A DNA stretch of 64,000 nt from contig CM039182.1 in the NCBI GenBank assembly GCA_008360975.2, positions 21,920,324 through 21,984,323 on the forward strand. Reading direction: 5' to 3'. The notes below the pieces were generated by a model. That model was not told where the DNA came from, ran no database searches, and worked only from the letters and a program-made list of their open reading frames with translations. Below, in pieces: positions 14,601 to 27,004 of this stretch. How positions within the stretch are numbered: position 1 is the stretch's first letter; every line of letters begins with the position of its first letter. Both the position numbers and the translations under genes were made by a program. The DNA comes from Lichenostomus cassidix. Its lineage: Eukaryota; Chordata; Aves; Passeriformes; Meliphagidae.

Positions 14601-17600
14601 TAATAGACAGACATTAGTTGTTTTCCCCAACCAATCCAACTCTTCCCAAGTAGGCAATTAAAAGGAAGAATTTCAAAGCATTAGACTTAAGTCAATAAAT
14701 TTAGAACATTTTGTGTTTACAACAAATTGTTAAAACAGAAAGGAGAAGGAAGTAAAGCATTTTAAAGTTGAAAGACCTTCCTAGGAAGGGTTGTTCTTCA
14801 TCTTTCTCTTACAAAGCTCCTCCAATGCTCATAGCTACAGCAATTAACAGACAGAAAACCTGTAGCTGTTTGAGCTCCCCTGAAGTGGGGACCAAGTCCA
14901 CCACACCTCCTCCTCCCCAGACATGTTTTTGTCTCCTGCCAATTGCACTAGCACTGGTGTTCACCTGGCCTCACAGAAAGCAGGTTCAGAGGGAAAAATC
15001 CTAGCAGAAATGCACACCTTGTTTTCCCCCAGATTTGCTGTGTGAAGAAGTTCATCAGCAGATGAGATATCTGTTAACAATGCAACAAGAGAAGAAATGC
15101 ATCAAAAGAGAATAAAAGATGACCTGAGACTTTTCTCTGCTCCAGAGGAAACAAAGGAAGTTTGGGGTGTTTCATAGGAAAAACACTTAATCTTTTTCCA
15201 GTAATAGTCAGCCACATGAAATGCTTTGCATGGAAAGGTTTTGCAAAACCATTCAAATGTTTGCATTTCAGCTCTGTGGACTGCTCTGTCTACAGACAAT
15301 TCAAACATCAGTACTAGAGGGTTTGCCTGGCCATCACTTCAGCTTCTAATATTGGTGTTTCACAATTTCATATGTACCTAATTTAAAAAAAATCCAATTT
15401 TAGAGATGATAAAGTTTTCAAAGATATTCTCTGTACTTGAAGGTGAAAATATGACCTAAACTAGGGACATTTAAAGAAATGTTGTTTATGCTGAATAGAC
15501 TGTTTTAAGTACATACATCAGTTTCAAGCATTTAATCACAAACACTATTTATTGTGGATTGCATCTTATTTCTGGATTTGAAGATATAGGACTGCAATAC
15601 TGGATGTTATTTAGAAATAATCTGAGGCCTTAATATTTGATCTATGCTGTATGTCTTTAAATTATAGTAAGTAAGTGTGTCAGTGGAATTTTTGTGGGGA
15701 GATAAACCAAAAAAGAATCATTAAAAATGAATAAATCCAATACTTGAGGCAGAACACTTTCAGAGTAGTCAGATCCATAATCTCAAATACTACTAAATAT
15801 CCATTCTCAAATATCTACACTTAATAATCAGACTGCTTGGCAGAGCATTTTTAGAGTACTTAATAACATTTGTGGCTGTAAATCAAGTACACCAAAAATA
15901 TTTATTCTTATTTAATTTAAATCCCTGATTACTGATCCTGCAGTCATCTACTTGAGACTGTTCCTCTCAGCTTTGGCCAAGAACTACCATTTTTCCAGGG
16001 AGACACACAAAAAAGCCATGCCCATACAAACCTGTGCATATAAATACCACAAAAAATTTCCTAGTAGGAAGGACCGGGCAAGAAAAATTGCTGAAACACG
16101 CCTTTTGCTGCAGAGCCAAGGAAAATTGTAAAGCCCCAAAGTTATGGGCTCAGTTCCTATCCATGTCCTAGTTAACAATCTCTCAGCATCCTCTGCAAGC
16201 AACACTTCCATGGAGACTTTGTAAAGTTATTAAGAGTTCTGGAAAAGACCTTGTTAAAGTTATGTAACAAAGCAAAATGGATCTATGGGGAGATTTCCTT
16301 TCTCAGAGTGTATTTACACTTTTATTAGCATGCTTTTGACGGGATAAAAAAAGTAAGATGCATTAATATAGATAAACATATACAGGCAAACACACACAGA
16401 CAAACATCTTGTTTGTTTGTACTGTGGCACTAATAGTAACACACAGCAGCAACAAAAATTACAAATTATTTAGAGTGAAGCCTTACTGCAGTTTGTACCA
16501 TTTCCAATGTTGCTTTATTATCAGCAGGAACTTCCTTTCAAGCTAGCAAAAGTTATGCCTTATTGAAGAAGCAATATTTTGAAGTTTTGTGTTTTGCATT
16601 TCTCAGAAAAGTGATCACATTCAGCTGCCATCTGGAAAGAGGTTTTGAGGCACAAGCAGCTGTCCAGTCTCTGTGGCTGCCTTGTGCTGCAGCTGCCTGT
16701 GGACAATCCCTGTCCCTTGGGCTGAGGCTGCTCAGATCACATCTGGCTGCTTAGATCTCAATGTGACACTCTCAGGCTTCCCTTTCCCTGAAACAGGAGA
16801 TTTTATAATGAGGCAGCTTATATTCCTCCCTAATCTTTAGAAATAACAACTTTGCCTACATTGCATGTATTGAGAGGGGTTTTCAGGAGCTCTAGGTGTT
16901 TGGATTGCCATGCAGAGAAATATACCAATGTCTATCTACTTGCAGCTCCAATCCTGTCCATTAGTGGCTCAGCAAAATCCTTCATTTCCAATTTAGTTTC
17001 TGATGCTTTGACTCTCTCTTGCTCCTTCATGTTCCTCTTTTCATAGGAATAAATTGCAGCTGTTCCCTCTTGTCCTAAAGCCAATTGCTCAAGAGATGGG
17101 AGCTCACAAAAGAACAAGGAGCAATCTTCCTGCCAGCTGCAGCCTCGTACAGCCAAGCAATGTCCTTGTGTGTACAAACTGCATCTACAGACCACTGTAC
17201 CCATAGCATGACTGAGCTACATCTTCTCTGTGTGGGATATCCTGATCTCTTCTATTTCACCCTTCTAAGTTAAATATATTCTGCTGCACTTTGGGATAGA
17301 ATGAAAACACTTTTTCTTATCTTTCTGCTCAGCAAGCGTTCAGCCAGTAGCAGTTCACTTTAAAACAAAAGTCTGGCAAGTCGAATGCTACAGGATTTGT
17401 TTCATAGCCCTTTACCTGCATTTAGCTGTCTTTGCAGTGATGTCAGTATCCTCTACCAGACATTCTGCTCAGTAGATTTGGGACTTGATATATGTCGAAA
17501 TCTGGAATCTAATACAAATATTCTGAGCAACATCAAATAAGATCTATGGGTTTCTAAGTTCAACAAACAAAAATTTAATACCAATCCTACTCTGTTTTAA

Positions 17601-18328
17601 ATAGAATGTGCAGTCTCAGAGAAAACTAAGTTAACATTTAAATGTACTCCTTGCAAGCATGCAACCTCCTCTGACATCCTGATTTATTCAGCATTTCCTT
17701 TACATTTGCTCATGCCCAACTGACCTTTGGGTACTCTCTTAAACAAACCAAGGCTTTGCCATTTGTTAGACGCATTATTGGATCCTTGTTCACAGTAAAT
17801 AAACAGACCCACTTTTTCTCACAGGTTTCCATGCAAGTTCATGTAATGCTTGAACAGCAGTTAGATCTTCTCTGTGAGCCCTCAGTTCTAATGGTTCTTG
17901 TTTCATCTAGTTACGTTTCTTATCCCAATAATCTACACTATTTTCACATACAACATTTAGCCAAATATTAGCTCCCCATTTATAATTCACAGCACTTGCC
18001 CACCTCCACTGAAGTAGGAGTTCCTGTTCCTCTATCAACTTCTGAACTTTGCCTCTGTATAGAATTGTTCTTCACTCCTTTTTGCATTTCCATTTGCGTA
18101 AACATTCATCAGACACTGCCAATATGCTTGCTTAAATTGTTTCAATTCCACTGGTTCTGATTGCATACTCCTGCAAAACACAAATCTATCTCACAGTTGG
18201 CTTAATATTTTCCAGTTGTGGACATATGTTTTTGTTGGTGTAATTTTCCTGTTTCATGCTCTTGTTGAAACTTCACAACTTCATAGACATTTGTGCTATA
18301 GTGTTTCTCTGATATCTTTAGTTAATAA

Positions 18329-18344
18329 TAACCCTAACCCTAAC
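18329..18344. repeat. Short interstitial telomere-like repeat
   Basis: TAACCCTAACCCTAAC, two and two-thirds copies of the vertebrate telomere unit CCCTAA on the plus strand. It is too short to imply a chromosome fusion. Double-strand break repair by telomerase or chance are the usual explanations. Confidence 0.7.
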
Positions 18345-20453
18345 TCATGTTTCCTTAGTCAATGTCTACTTATTAACCTCTTGCTTTCTAGCTTTTTAAA
18401 CTGTTTTTTTTTTAATATTTCCGTTTGCCAAGCTTTGATCTATTGGTTTAGATCTTTGATTTCAATCGAAATCAAATCTCAGTAATGAAATCTGACAAAG
18501 TAGCATGAGCTCATGCCTGATTTTCAAAGTTAATGTCAGTCAAGAACCTTCCAAAGTACTTTCCTTCCTTCTTCTGTTTTATTTGGAACCTGTGTTTCAA
18601 TTACTTTGCTTATCTTGAGAATACAGTATTCTTCACTCTAATTCATCCTGGCTTACATGCAGGCTGTTAATGATCTGTAGCCCTAGGTCCAGACATAGCA
18701 GAGAAATGCTAACTTTTCTAAATCTTCTTTCTCACAGAGTACATCTGCCTGCATCTGGATATCATATCCTTACTACACTCTTTTCCAGGACTCTGATACT
18801 CCATTTCAGTTGAAGGTGATTTTGTTTGGAGGTTTTTATTAATGCTCACTCATCTCTTTTAGCTTGCTTTCTCTCCCTTCTGGCCTTCGCTTTGGATATT
18901 TACTCTTTTCCAAGTATTGCCTCTGGTACTATGCAGTATTTACGATTTTTAAGGAGTCTTTAGCTCGACACACAGCGTAAAAAGCTGTACACAACTGTCT
19001 GCTACATGCCACTGATTTCAGCAGGCTGCTTGAGCAACCCTGACACATGCCACCAGAGCCTGTTCAGCTCTTAAAAGGCAGTGACACATTCCCTTACACT
19101 GACAGCCTAAAGTTATCCTCTTCAGGATGTGATGGTTATTTAGAAAACTGCTGAAGTCAACAAGGCACAATTGAACTATGCACTGAAGCTGTTGGGAAAC
19201 TGTCTGAGCATGAACACTTCCCAAAATGGCTTTTGGAGAGAGTGGTTGATCAAAATAGAAAGCCAAGGCCAAGAGAATTCAAATTTTCTTTTCAGGAACA
19301 TTAAAAACAAATCTTCAAGTTACTTTCATCTCTACTTCCACTCCTCAGCTTTAAATTGGTATCCTAAGTAAGAAAAATTAACATCTACCCTCTTAAGCTG
19401 CTGCATTCTTGGGACAACTATTGAGAAGAAGTGACAAACAAAAGAAGTAAAATTTTTCTTATAAGAAGGAAATAATTTTCCTCATTTCCTTCTAATTTCT
19501 GTTTTACCTTTTCATCTGTAGTAGTTTATATTGTCACTTGATAATTCATAGATATAAAGTTCCGTAATCAGGCAATTATAACAGATCTGTGATAATTTTC
19601 TTCATTAAAAAAGTGACAAGGGCATGGAACAACATATATTTTCACTAAAAAATTGTCTTTCCAAATTCTCTAGCAGATATAAAAAACACACAAAGAAATA
19701 AGAAAATGCATTAATATTATTGAATGCAAAGTGCTCTCTTTTCCTATACAGCTGGATCAAATGGAATTGTAAGGAATAACATGTGCCTGTCTGTCTTTTC
19801 TGCTCCAGCCTTCTCATGCGGAAAGGTGACTGACACCTCAGCAATGAGCCAGGCTAAACTCAGATACAGCAACTTCCCATTTCCTACCCACTGCCCTCCC
19901 TGCCCTCTCCTGTCCTCACCCCAGCCCAGCACTTCGCTCCCCCTGCGGTGTCAGCCCTGCCTTAATTTGGCTCCCTTGGTCATGGGTGTCAGCTCACCAT
20001 CTCAGCAAGACCAGGACCACCTTAAGGAGCTGAGCTCATCCAGGGCCAGGTGTGTGCCTGCAGGAGCACAAACAAGAGGAATTCCTGCCTGAGCAGGGAA
20101 AGGAGTGACGGGAGCAAGTGACAAGGTGAGGAAGAGCAGGATCACAACTAACTCTCCATGGCAAACAGCTGGTAGGTCAGCCCAGCCCTTTCCACTTTTT
20201 CCTCTGTTCTCAGCACTGAATCCCCAAACAGCTTCCCAGCACCGAACATATCATTCCTAGTCATTTTGTTGCAGCAATAAGTGTTATGGGGATTTGATAT
20301 ACCATAAAAAGCCTATTTTTGTAACAGCAAAATTTCAGATACACAGAAAGGAAGAATATTTTTCACCAAGCTTTTACACCAATTACAATAAAAAAAATTC
20401 AATTAGAAAGCTTTGAAAAATTATTTAAGAGATGACCCAAACAAAAAATAAGC

Positions 20454-20482
20454 ATTAAAGTACATCAAAGTTGTACTTTAAT
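20454..20482. repeat. Perfect 10-bp inverted repeat
   Basis: ATTAAAGTAC at 20,454-20,463 pairs exactly with GTACTTTAAT at 20,473-20,482 across a 9-nt loop. On RNA or single-stranded DNA this would form an AU-rich hairpin. No flanking target duplication or transposon edge was seen, so the origin is unknown. Confidence 0.75.
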
Positions 20483-20686
20483 GGGGTTTTTTCCCAAAAC
20501 AATATATAGCTATTAGAATTATTCCTAATGTACCTCAAAACTACAAGCTATTTCAGCTGTGTCTGTAATAAATTTCACATGGTAGCACCCATAACACTCA
20601 CTGAAAGGAGTCTTTAGAAGGTTTTTGTAACAACTACACAATTTACTGCTTAAATTTTGATATCTGTGTGGTCGCAAGCCTTGATC

Positions 20687-20708
20687 ATTTGCCTTGACCA
20701 AGGCAAAT
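20687..20708. repeat. Perfect 9-bp inverted repeat, 4-nt loop
   Basis: ATTTGCCTT at 20,687-20,695 pairs exactly with AAGGCAAAT at 20,700-20,708, with GACC as loop. Compact hairpin about 200 bp from the previous one. No known RNA family is recognised. Confidence 0.75.
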
Positions 20709-21714
20709 CCTAAGGTTTATCCCCAGCTTCCCTTTGCAGTCAAGGGGACTAAATTGCCATTGACTCCTCAGGGAACTGTTTCAAAATATATACATATGGA
20801 CAGGCAATATTACTACCGTTATAAAATACTAGGCAAAGTACACTTGGCCTCATGAAATGCTTCTAAGTCAGATATTAACTACAACTACAATGGCCAGTCT
20901 CTCTTCAGAAACTCTCCATTTACTAGAGAACTATAATCAGGTTGTTTATTCCACAGGCTTCACTCTGAGAGGCTTTTGCAAAAAACCATCAATTTTTATT
21001 TTTTTTTTAGTTAGGAGGGGTTTGCTTCAGCTTTTACAAACTACTTTTTTTTCTCCTTATAGAATGACCGAGTACTTCCCTTTTCATTCACTGCTTACAA
21101 CAGTAGTCTGAGAAAGACACTCGTGACCTTGTACAGATGGATATTACTAAAGGAATAAAAAATTGTTTCAAAGAGACATTTCAATAAATCAGATTACATA
21201 GAAATGTTTTAATACGTTGTCTTTGTAAAAAGTAGGTCTAGAAATCCATTTGTAAACATGAGTTCCCTAAGGCTAGAGATCAATCTGCCTCTACACACTA
21301 GCCACTACTATTAAGAAATGCCTACTCTGTTACATGGAGGAGGGTATATCCTATTGGATAGTATATACTGCATCTGAATCCAATTAATCTTCATTGGTGA
21401 TTTAGGTCCTAGCTGTGTCTCAAGCATGTGTCTTTTTGGAGGCAGATATGTTAATAAAGGACCTACAGACATTGTAGTAGAACTATGCTATTTATAAGGG
21501 AAAACACAAAGTTGGTCTCTTGCCCTGAACTGACGGGCAGATGTGAGCTGTTTTCAGACTGGTATTTGCCAGGATTTTAAAAAACCATAGGGAATAAAAT
21601 GAGTCATTGCATCAGAATAGTAAACTTGTAGTTGAAAACAGCTGTAACCTCAAGGAGCGCAAACCTGCCTGAAGTGAGAATGTATGAAAAAAAAGCATCT
21701 CAAACAAGAGGTTC

Positions 21715-21862
21715 CAGCAACATTCCTCTGCAAGAGGACCAGAGACATCTGGATGACACTCTTAGTCTATGGTTTAGTTTTAAGTAGGCTTGAAAGGAGC
21801 AGGGATGGGACTAGATGATCCTTATGGGTCCCTTGCAACATGAGATATTCTCTGATTGCATA
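21715..21862 (+). mobile_element. CR1 LINE 3'-end fragment
   Basis: The stretch ending with GACTAGATGATCCTTATGGG, then TCCCTTGCAAC and a degenerate ATTCT-type tail near 21,850-21,858, matches the terminal part of avian CR1 elements as I know them. Upstream, the CTGGATGACACTCTTAGTCT string also fits a CR1 3' end. Only the last 150 bp or so are present, as expected for 5'-truncated CR1 copies made by target-primed reverse transcription. No coding capacity remains. The left edge is approximate. Confidence 0.75.
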
Positions 21863-23785
21863 CATAACAAATGTTTGATGACAGAATAAATTATGGGGCT
21901 AATTATTCCTTCTTGGACAAACTGCCACCTTGTCAGTTGGTGTGTGGCCATCCACAAATGTGAAAGCAGTGTTATGGTGAGCCAGGAGATGAGACACTGG
22001 AGGAAATATGGAACCAGACTTAGGTGCTTATCCACCAGCAAAGGGTTCATCTGGTACCTAGAACCCCTCTGTGGGTTGGGTGCTATGGATCTGGATTTTA
22101 ATTTCTGCAGAGTTGAACATAATAACATGGAGGACATAGATGCTCAATACCTAAGCTTATTACATTATGATTTGTTTGGAAGAATCTTCTAAAATGAGGG
22201 ATTCACACCTTTGTAACTGAGAGACATTTAGCTCTGTGTTTTGGAAGCCCAAGTAATTGATTTATACTGCAGTACTGTATAACCATTAGCCAGCAGAAAC
22301 AAGGAGCCTCCTAAATGACTTATCTTCTGCATTGAGAAGTTGCCTCAACAGACTATCCCAGCTGTAGCTCCCTGTGCCACTTGCAAAACAATTTAAAGGT
22401 CTTATGTGTGCTGGGACATCTTAAGTAAAGAAGTTCTAGTTTTTCAATCCCTTTCTGCCGCCACTTGGAAGTGATTTTTTTAAGTCAGAAAAAAAGTGAC
22501 AAAGCTGCTGGCTCTGGGAATTGAATTGCCTTCATGGAGGATTGAACATACTGCATGAAGCTGATTAAAATATAAAAATGCAGGGGGAAAGCTGTTCTGT
22601 GTCTAAAAGAACATGAGGTTTTGGAAGTCTTTGTTTTCCTTTTAATCTTAGCTAGAATGTGTATGATGGATCAAATTTTGAAAGTCTGGTAACAGCTAGA
22701 TCAATTCAGTTTTGCTCTCTGGCTAATAGTTCTACAGGGTATTCACCAGACATATACATGCAACTTGTTTTTCTTGAATGTGTATATTGTGAATGAAAGT
22801 CTGGAAGCTGTAACTTTTAAACTTTTGAGTGATTGATATATATATTTTATCCTCATTGTTGGCAGAAGACAAAATCCTGACAGATTTGTCTGCAACTTGC
22901 AAAGAGGGTGTAGTCTGCAAAAAGGTCCTTCAACATCCATATTTAAAGGTATTTGAAGTTGCCTGCAAATTTAGGGTGCTGGTAGGAGGGTATGTGGGAG
23001 GAATGTCGTTCTAGATATGAAAAGCTTAATCGAAGTCTTTGGACTCTTTTACTGCTGCAAATAAGAAGTGTTTAGAAGTTCAGCCTGTTCTTTATTTCTC
23101 ATTAATGAAACATTTGGTTAAATGTTTTCCTTTCACTTTAAATAGAAATTCAGAGCTACAAAATGAACCTTATCCCCCACCTCCTCTCTTCCTCTCCCCT
23201 TCCTCCCCGAGAAGTTATTTGGTTTAGTAAATGGATACTAAATTGAAATGTTCAGTAATTTCCATTCTCTTCAGATTAAGAATTCTTCTGTCTGGACTGA
23301 GATATCATATTCACAGATGCCTTAGCACAGATTAGAAATCAAATAAAAATAGCTAGGAGAGCAGAAAACTCTCTTTGTGAATGGGGAATCACATTCTGCT
23401 GCATATCCCAATGTAACAATTGGTTATACAGCAAGAGTCCCTTAACATATTTTTAAATAAATAGTGGATCCATAATAAATACAGAAGAGGGAACAATTTG
23501 TTTTTATCTATTTCAATACAGCACAAACAATTTCACATACAACCTTTGAGACTATGAACTGAAAGAGAATTTCTGGAATATAGCCCTTCAAGTTTCCTCA
23601 GCATTGCGTTTTAGCAAGACTGCTGCAGATAAAGAAGCTATTTTCTCCTTTTCAAGGACAAAGAAAAGCAGAACTTGGACTATTCCACACTACCACAGAT
23701 TTTTTTCTATTTTGGGGAAAGACACCATTTGGGTTTGCTGAACCCCTGTGAACATCACAACCAGCCTGGCTGTGGAGCAGCTATC

Positions 23786-23822
23786 TTAGGATAAATTGAA
23801 TAAGGATTAGGATAAATTGAAT
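23786..23822. repeat. 16-bp direct repeat, period 21
   Basis: TTAGGATAAATTGAAT occurs at 23,786-23,801 and at 23,807-23,822 without mismatch. Local duplication. Confidence 0.8.
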
Positions 23823-24400
23823 GCTTGTCCCATATACAAAAGCAAGAGTTTCTGCCTCCACTGTACTCATCAGGAAGGCAAAAAAGGGCTGAGCACATCT
23901 GTTCCTGGGACATATTTGGGTCCTGGTTTCCCTATGAGCAGAATGACACTAGAAGGCTATAGAAAGAAGCTGCAGACCTGAGGACAAGGAGACAACAGAG
24001 GCACAGCGAAGCCAGGGGGTCCTGAGAATTGGGACAGGTTTTGCTGGGCCCTCATTTCCAGTGCCCTCAACCCTGCAGGCTCTGCCAGCCATGCAAAGAG
24101 AGAATCTCAAGCAATTAAAGGCAGCAACGTGCCCTGTGAATCTTGCCAGATGTTCTGCAATGTCCTGTCCATCCAAAAGGGAGTTGTGCCAGATGGTGAG
24201 TGATCCTTTCACAGCCCTGATGAATATGTTATGTGCTGTACAGTAACCCTACACAGGTTGTTGTGAAAGTATCGCTTACTGTGGATAACCTTTTCAAAAG
24301 CCCACTGGATTTTGGCTCCTGACACTCTTGTACCTCTGTGGTTTCTGTAACACCACAACAAAACACCACTTGGAACACACAGTTTTCAGCAGGATCCAAT

Positions 24401-24428
24401 GTACTGTATTGAGCACAGTACAGTGCTC
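24401..24428. repeat. Overlapping inverted repeats
   Basis: GTACTGT (24,401-24,407) pairs with ACAGTAC (24,415-24,421). GAGCAC (24,411-24,416) pairs with GTGCTC (24,423-24,428). The two stems are mutually exclusive. No function is known. Confidence 0.6.
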
Positions 24429-25067
24429 ACAGCAACTTGCAATATATGGCTAATGCACAAGCTGTTCAATTATTTTCAGTTTAAAAAACATTATCTCCAG
24501 TGGTCAGAGGACTAACAGGACTCTGCTTCCCTGTTGAATCCAAGGAACTTGCATTCAAATAAAATATATTAATAGGGTTCAAATGGCATATTTCCTCAAA
24601 ATGAAACAATATATCTATAAAAATCATACATTTAAGATAGGATTTTACTCCTTCGAGGGGCAACAAACAGCATTTCAAAAATATAATGGTTCTTGGAGTT
24701 AGCCTGGCACCATAAATAACTAGACAGGATTTCTTTCTTTCTTATGTTGGGTAGAAAGAGCTTAAAAGAATCAAGAGCTAAGCAGTCACAGTAATACAGA
24801 AGTAATAAATAATCCCTTATTTTTATCCACAGTCTGTAACATTTAAAAATCAACATTTTGCAGTATATTACAAATTACTCCTGTTTTAACCATGTGTGTG
24901 GGAGTAAGGGAAAATGGTCTTTCATCCGCCACATTTATCTGCTAAGTTCTGGCTTTTTAGTATCAACCAATGGAACCACCTCTAGCATGGTCTGAGCTTC
25001 ACTCCTCCAACCTTGGAAATACAGCAAACCATATGTTACTCCTTGGGAAGTGCTGATGTGTTTGCAC

Positions 25068-25125
25068 ATATGTGTGTGTCTGTGTGACAGAGTAGGTGCA
25101 TGTGTGTGTGTATGCATGTGTGTAT
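25068..25125. repeat. Imperfect TG microsatellite
   Basis: TG dinucleotide runs interrupted by short segments such as CTGTGTGACAG and GTATGCATG. Simple repeat of a type that is common in vertebrate genomes. Confidence 0.8.
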
Positions 25126-25471
25126 TTATACTATTTTAACTTTCCCAAGATGACTAATCCTAGCCCAATCAAGGCAAGAAAAGTTCTTACTGGTAAAATG
25201 TATGCATTTATTTCTGAACTTTCAATGTCAATTTGCTTGACTGGCTGCTCTGCCTAGGGCATGCAGCATGATGAGCACCCTAGTTGATAAATATTACAGA
25301 GTTTTTTCTGGAACCCTCTAGAATGATCCTATATAGGGGTGGCTGTTCTTTAATGTCCCATTCTCCATATCTGACAATGCACTATCCTCACCCCTGCATG
25401 GTGCGACCCTTGACAACACTGTCAAGTACAATGTCCTCAGGCACAGCCTTCCTATTCAGAATTTTCACAGA

Positions 25472-25476
25472 ATAGG
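25472..25476. repeat. Left target-site duplication of the 877-bp LTR
   Basis: ATAGG immediately precedes the TG edge of the LTR. GTAGG follows its CA edge, so four of five bases match. Confidence 0.5.
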
Positions 25477-26353
25477 TGTAAGGGGTTAAAGAGCACAACC
25501 AAAGGACACAATTAAAGAGCACAGTTGCCTGTATCAAGCACTGCCAGGGACACCAAAGGAGCTTACCATAAGATAAGCCACCACAGTGAGAACTTGAGAT
25601 AAGCAGAGAAGGGAGGAATTTGCAACAGGAGGCACTAATTCCAGGCCTGGCAGAGGCAAGATCTGGTTAGGACACCCTAGTTAATACACCCAAACAAAAA
25701 ATCCCACCATGGCAAACTGTGAAGGAAAGCAACTGTTCATACACATATCACTGGTCAAAGACCCCCCCAACTTATCTTTGGTCACATCTGTGACCACCAA
25801 TAACCCTCAAGGTACCTCAGACCATTTCTGGGGTCATCCACCAAAGGACTGCACATGACCCACAGTGTTGCCTCAGACAGTGTAAAACACACCCCAGGGA
25901 AGGTACCTAGGCATTCCCTCCTGAGCCTCAATGTACATTAACCCATGGAACTTTTTGTTTTGTGGGCTTCACCACCCCCAATGGATCAAGACTGTGACCA
26001 TCACTTTGACTAACAGAGATCAAAATTGCAACAATCAAGTCTCATTATTAGATCCATGGGTGGTGATATCTTTCCCCTCTGCTATCTACTCTTATCCTTT
26101 CTCTTTCTTCCCTTCCTTATATATTTTCATAAGTAACCTTTATACTTTTTATTGCCATAATGCTACAGATAATAATTACCAATTTGGTTACATACCTCTT
26201 TTCCTTTTGCAATAAAATTGTTTTAAAATAAACCTGCCTTTTACATGTCTATTTATAAACACCATTCATTCAGTGTCATTTCACTCTAACCCACCCCAAG
26301 ATACCTATTAACAAGAACCTCAGTTACCTTGCCTTCAGGGGCAGGTCTTAACA
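25477..26353 (+). mobile_element. Solo LTR, probably ERVL-like
   Basis: The block starts with TGTAAGGGGTTAAAG and ends with CAGGTCTTAACA. Its ends are short inverted repeats (TGTAAG against TGTTAAG), it has the canonical TG...CA edges, and it is flanked by ATAGG and GTAGG, a 5-bp target duplication with one mismatch. Near the 3' side are two polyadenylation signals, AATAAA at 26,211-26,216 and 26,227-26,232, followed by about 120 bp that would be U5. No retroviral internal sequence lies on either side, so this is a solo LTR left by recombination between two LTRs. A 5-bp duplication favours ERVL-type elements (ERVK usually gives 6, ERV1 4). Family naming needs a repeat library. Exact edges are inferred from the terminal motifs. 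Confidence 0.65.
26211..26232 (+). terminator. Twin polyadenylation signals in the LTR
   Basis: AATAAA occurs at 26,211-26,216 and again at 26,227-26,232 in plus orientation, in the place expected for the R region of the surrounding LTR. They could still end transcripts crossing the region on the plus strand, which is inference. Confidence 0.5.
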
Positions 26354-26359
26354 GTAGGG

Positions 26360-26885
26360 AAGACCTGCATTTCCAGTACTGTTTCTTGACAAAAATACAG
26401 AAAAATTCTGGGATAGCTTGTCCTCAGGGAAAACTACTTCTCTATACAGGCAGAGTATAGAAGAGCCAGTGAGTACACCAGGATGTCTCAATTCATCAGC
26501 TGTGTGAGAAAAGAGCTTACTTGGTCTAGAAGGTTATATGCAGCTGCGCTACTAGTGCTGGACAGATGTCAAAGAACCAATGAAATCTGAAATCACTGAG
26601 GCTGAAGAGAAATGGCTGGAGAGAGAAAGAGAAGAAACCACGTGGTCCCACAGTTAAACAACAATGGGCTTTCTCTTTCTGAACTGTTATCATGCATATC
26701 CTAGACTGGAATGACATCAAGAAAAGAAAAATATCATATTGGCCCAGATTAATGATCTATGCAAAGCAGTATTACCTCTCACACTGTCAGAGCTTGCCTC
26801 AAAGGCTGGCCAGCCTCTGCAGTCCAATCCTCTTCCCAGTATGAACAATTGCTGGACTAGGAATGTTAGAGAACACATAACTGAT
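26360..26885. other. Short unassigned interval
   Basis: Between the solo LTR and the nested CR1 cluster I see no gene or clear repeat. About 26,760-26,860 is slightly GC-richer. Confidence 0.5.
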
Positions 26886-26889
26886 GTTT

Positions 26890-27004
26890 ACTTTTAGTAT
26901 CTGCTTAAGGACCTTTTGTCCATTAATTTGTCTAATTGTTTTTTTGAAGGAACCTTAGGGATTTGCTGATACTTGTCTACATCCACAGTCTCCTGCAAAC
27001 AGCA
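26890..27004 (-). mobile_element. Old CR1/L3-like LINE fragment, 3' side
   Basis: Plus-strand strings such as TTTGTCTAATTGTTTTTTTG and TACATCCACAGTCTCCTGCA resemble the antisense of the 3' part of an ancient CR1 family common in turtle and crocodilian genomes (typically '...CATCCACAACATCCTG...'). The match is diverged, so family and edges are approximate. It shares orientation with the fragment at 28.0-28.4 kb, and the two appear to be one element split by a younger CR1. Confidence 0.5.

Larger units (their letters stand above)
10180..18320. other. Non-coding AT-rich DNA, no gene seen
   Basis: No exon, RNA gene or transposon that I can name. Slightly GC-richer stretches (about 10.26-10.65 kb and 16.65-16.80 kb) have no recognisable coding or repeat identity. 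The part from 13,640 to 14,200 resembles a conserved non-coding element and is listed separately. Confidence 0.55.
18345..21714. other. Non-coding DNA with a GC-richer patch
   Basis: No gene recognised. About 19,800-20,140 is C-rich (pyrimidine tracts of CCCTCC type) and carries an open frame of 122 codons, but that has no recognisable domain and is best explained by composition. Two perfect short inverted repeats follow and are listed separately. Confidence 0.5.
21865..25060. other. Non-coding AT-rich DNA, no gene seen
   Basis: No exon, RNA gene or named transposon. A pyrimidine-rich patch lies near 23,165-23,210. Around 24,000-24,240 the sequence is somewhat GC-richer, but its open frames are short and lack domains. 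Confidence 0.55.

Noticed and set aside
19724..20092. 122-codon frame in C-rich DNA
   Set aside because: Pro/Ser-rich translation follows from pyrimidine tracts. No domain.
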